Shown here: positions 62,323 through 64,000 of the stretch, piece by piece
Layout: every line of letters starts with the position of its first letter
Position numbering within the stretch: position 1 is the stretch's first letter
Assembly: GCF_026151205.1 (NCBI RefSeq)
Contig: NC_087080.1
Span: forward strand, 5,622,797-5,686,796
From: Bolinopsis microptera
Taxonomy: Eukaryota; Ctenophora; Tentaculata; Lobata; Bolinopsidae
DNA: 64,000 nucleotides
Reading direction: 5' to 3'
Notes under the pieces: model-generated
Database searches by the model: none
Seen by the model: only the letters and a program-made list of their open reading frames with translations
Told to the model about the DNA's origin: nothing
Made by a program: the position numbers and the translations under genes

Positions 62323-63067
62323 GGTGAAAAATATGGGCGTGGCCCAAGTCAGTATTATACGAAACCGTAGACACAAAAAATTGTTTGGTTGTTCCTGATC
62401 CTATAGAGCAACTAATTAGAGGTGATATCTAATTATTTGAACGAAAAGTGGTTTTGTGAACCGCCCTTTATTCTACAGCGAATCATGAACATTGAACATG
62501 TACATAAGAACTTAGAATTGTATGAAGTATGAGTTAATATGAGTAATTTATTATGAAATGACCTTTCACTATGCAATTTCGACTAAATTCATGTAGATAT
62601 CCAATCCACTTCCATGCACAACTGTTGTTTACATTTGGTCTAGTTAGACACAATTTGTTTCAGAGTGACTCGATAATTGCCATATCAAACTAAGATATTA
62701 TTTAAATGGTCCATGTCATGCAATGCGGAAATATCCCCATAAATTGGCAACTGCCAAAGTGACACTAAAGTTATTGCTAATTCCTTTACAAAACTTAGCA
62801 AGTGCTATTAACAATTTCCTAATGGATCATGGAAATTGAAATGTTCGATTTTCTTTTAATAAATAATAATTATAATGCGAAGTTGTATTTACCCCAAGTT
62901 TGGAGAGTAAGTAGGTTAAACTGGGAATGCCCCTTCCCAGGGACCACATCACCCCTAATAAACCATTAAATATCATGGGAGACCATGCACAGCCTCGAAT
63001 TATAGTATAATGACTTCGAATAAACCTTTTTTGTCTCTAAAAAAAGGCTTAGAAAACTAGATTTATT

Positions 63068-63146
63068 TACCTCATTTTACCTCATTTTACCTCATCCCAA
63101 TTTTGCCTTTTTTGGCTGGCCTCATGAGGTAAAATGAGGTTGACCC
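63068..63146. repeat. Palindromic module ACCTCATTTTACCTC, right copy
   Basis: Same module as 60529-60606, ending TGAGGTTGACCCC next to a C tract. With the left copy it frames the fold-back arms. Confidence 0.92.
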
Positions 63147-64000
63147 CCCCCCTATTATAGCCGGATAATCGATCAATTTCTAAATTTTATCACTATCAGA
63201 GTGATAGTGTTATTATTCTAGAGGGTAAAAAAGATAACGTAATCAACGACCAAACCCCCCCCCGCCCCCGGGATCAACCGTAAGCATTTGGAAACCCCAC
63301 CCCCCCCCTCGGCTGATTACGTAATACGTGAATGACCCCTAAGGTAAGCCAAATTTAGGTTATTCTGAGCCACTTTACCACATAGTTTACACATAGCTCT
63401 TCAGTAGAAATTACAGTAAGCTTTTCCAAAATCCAAACCCCCCCCTTTTGTGTAAGACGTAAAATAAGTAACAGGTAAGTAACAAGTAAGTAACAATGTG
63501 AATGATCCCTATAAAAACATGCTCAACACAAAACAAATAATTTTAAAACAGATTTCGAGCAGACTCCAGAAGGAGGTATCATTAAACGTAAAAACACAGA
63601 TATTTCAAGAAGAATAGAACAACACGAGGAACTTCATTGCACTGTATAGTCAACAAAGTGAGCTATTATATTAATAATTTTTACCCAACAATTCTACTGA
63701 AAATAACGAAATTGGTAGTCACTTTGTTGGTAGTTACTTTGTAATTTTACAACTGATGAACATGAATCTCTCAATCACATGGACACTGAAAAAAACAACG
63801 AAAAGACATCTCAACTTAAAATGACAGTCCTGCTTTTCTTTAACGCTTTTCTTTTCATAAAATCGTATGAAACAGACAAGAGTGTTGCAGGACAAATCGT
63901 TCTAATACTTAATTTACACAAAAATGAGATAGGACTCTCAAACATCGTCAAAGAGGGACGATTTCTTGCTTTGTTTCCTGTAGCTGGATGACGGTGCTGT

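Larger units (their letters stand above)
60219..63510. mobile_element. Composite fold-back element
   Basis: Outer ends AGGGATCGTTCACAT and ATGTGAATGATCCCT are inverted. A second inverted pair, around TATTACGTAATCA, lies just inside (from 60241 and to 63339). Further in are two palindromic modules and two ~460-bp inverted arms around a ~790-bp spacer. No transposase ORF. The right half carries ~740 bp (about 62330-63060) with no counterpart on the left, so the element is asymmetric or has a later insertion. Confidence 0.8.

Noticed and set aside
63779-63991. 70-codon frame at the window's right edge
   Set aside because: A single short frame with a hydrophobic patch but no family match; it could be a chance frame or part of a gene that leaves the window.

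Overview
This is a eukaryotic window from an AT-rich metazoan genome. It has spliced genes with GT-AG introns, a 27-kb gene, and a very high load of DNA transposons, MITEs and minisatellites. Gene content (TMEM94, an SLC22 transporter, GGCT, the ciliary genes DNALI1 and B9D2, a large GPCR with LDLa repeats, LINE fragments) fits a non-vertebrate animal, probably a marine invertebrate. A cnidarian would fit, but the clade cannot be fixed from this sequence. I rebuilt gene models by hand from splice sites, reading phase and remembered family sequences. All multi-exon models close in frame: 537, 1308, 1235, 252, 641 and 175 residues.

Layout. 0.5-2.8 kb: SLC22-type transporter, minus strand. 2.8-6.7 kb: no gene, but a perfect 84-bp palindrome and a PIF/Harbinger-like element. 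6.7-33.9 kb: TMEM94 homologue, minus strand, 18 coding exons. Its intron 10 (11.9 kb) is filled with a LINE 3' end, a 1.9-kb TIR element, MITEs and two hAT-like elements. Its intron 9 (7.7 kb) holds a complete 1235-residue LDLa-repeat GPCR on the opposite strand. 34-37 kb: a truncated repeat, a 1.4-kb hAT element and GGCT (minus). 38-48 kb: repeat-rich, with a broken LINE ORF1, a 1.0-kb hAT element and a LINE tail. 48.3-59.8 kb: three plus-strand genes, DNALI1, a GNAT-PARP fusion gene and B9D2. The GNAT-PARP gene carries a second, intronless GPCR antisense in its intron 5. 60.2-63.5 kb: a fold-back composite element.

How the genes relate. DNALI1 (inner-arm dynein) and B9D2 (ciliary transition zone) flank the GNAT-PARP gene. 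Both GPCRs in the window are nested antisense in introns of larger genes. Several transposon families share one architecture: a short motif repeated inside the element in one or both orientations. Three such copies have perfect 8-bp target duplications. The most unusual points are the GNAT-PARP fusion with a C-Y-Q triad, the tandemly copied exon/donor junction in TMEM94, the Asn at the TMEM94 phosphorylation-site position, and the iterated-motif elements.
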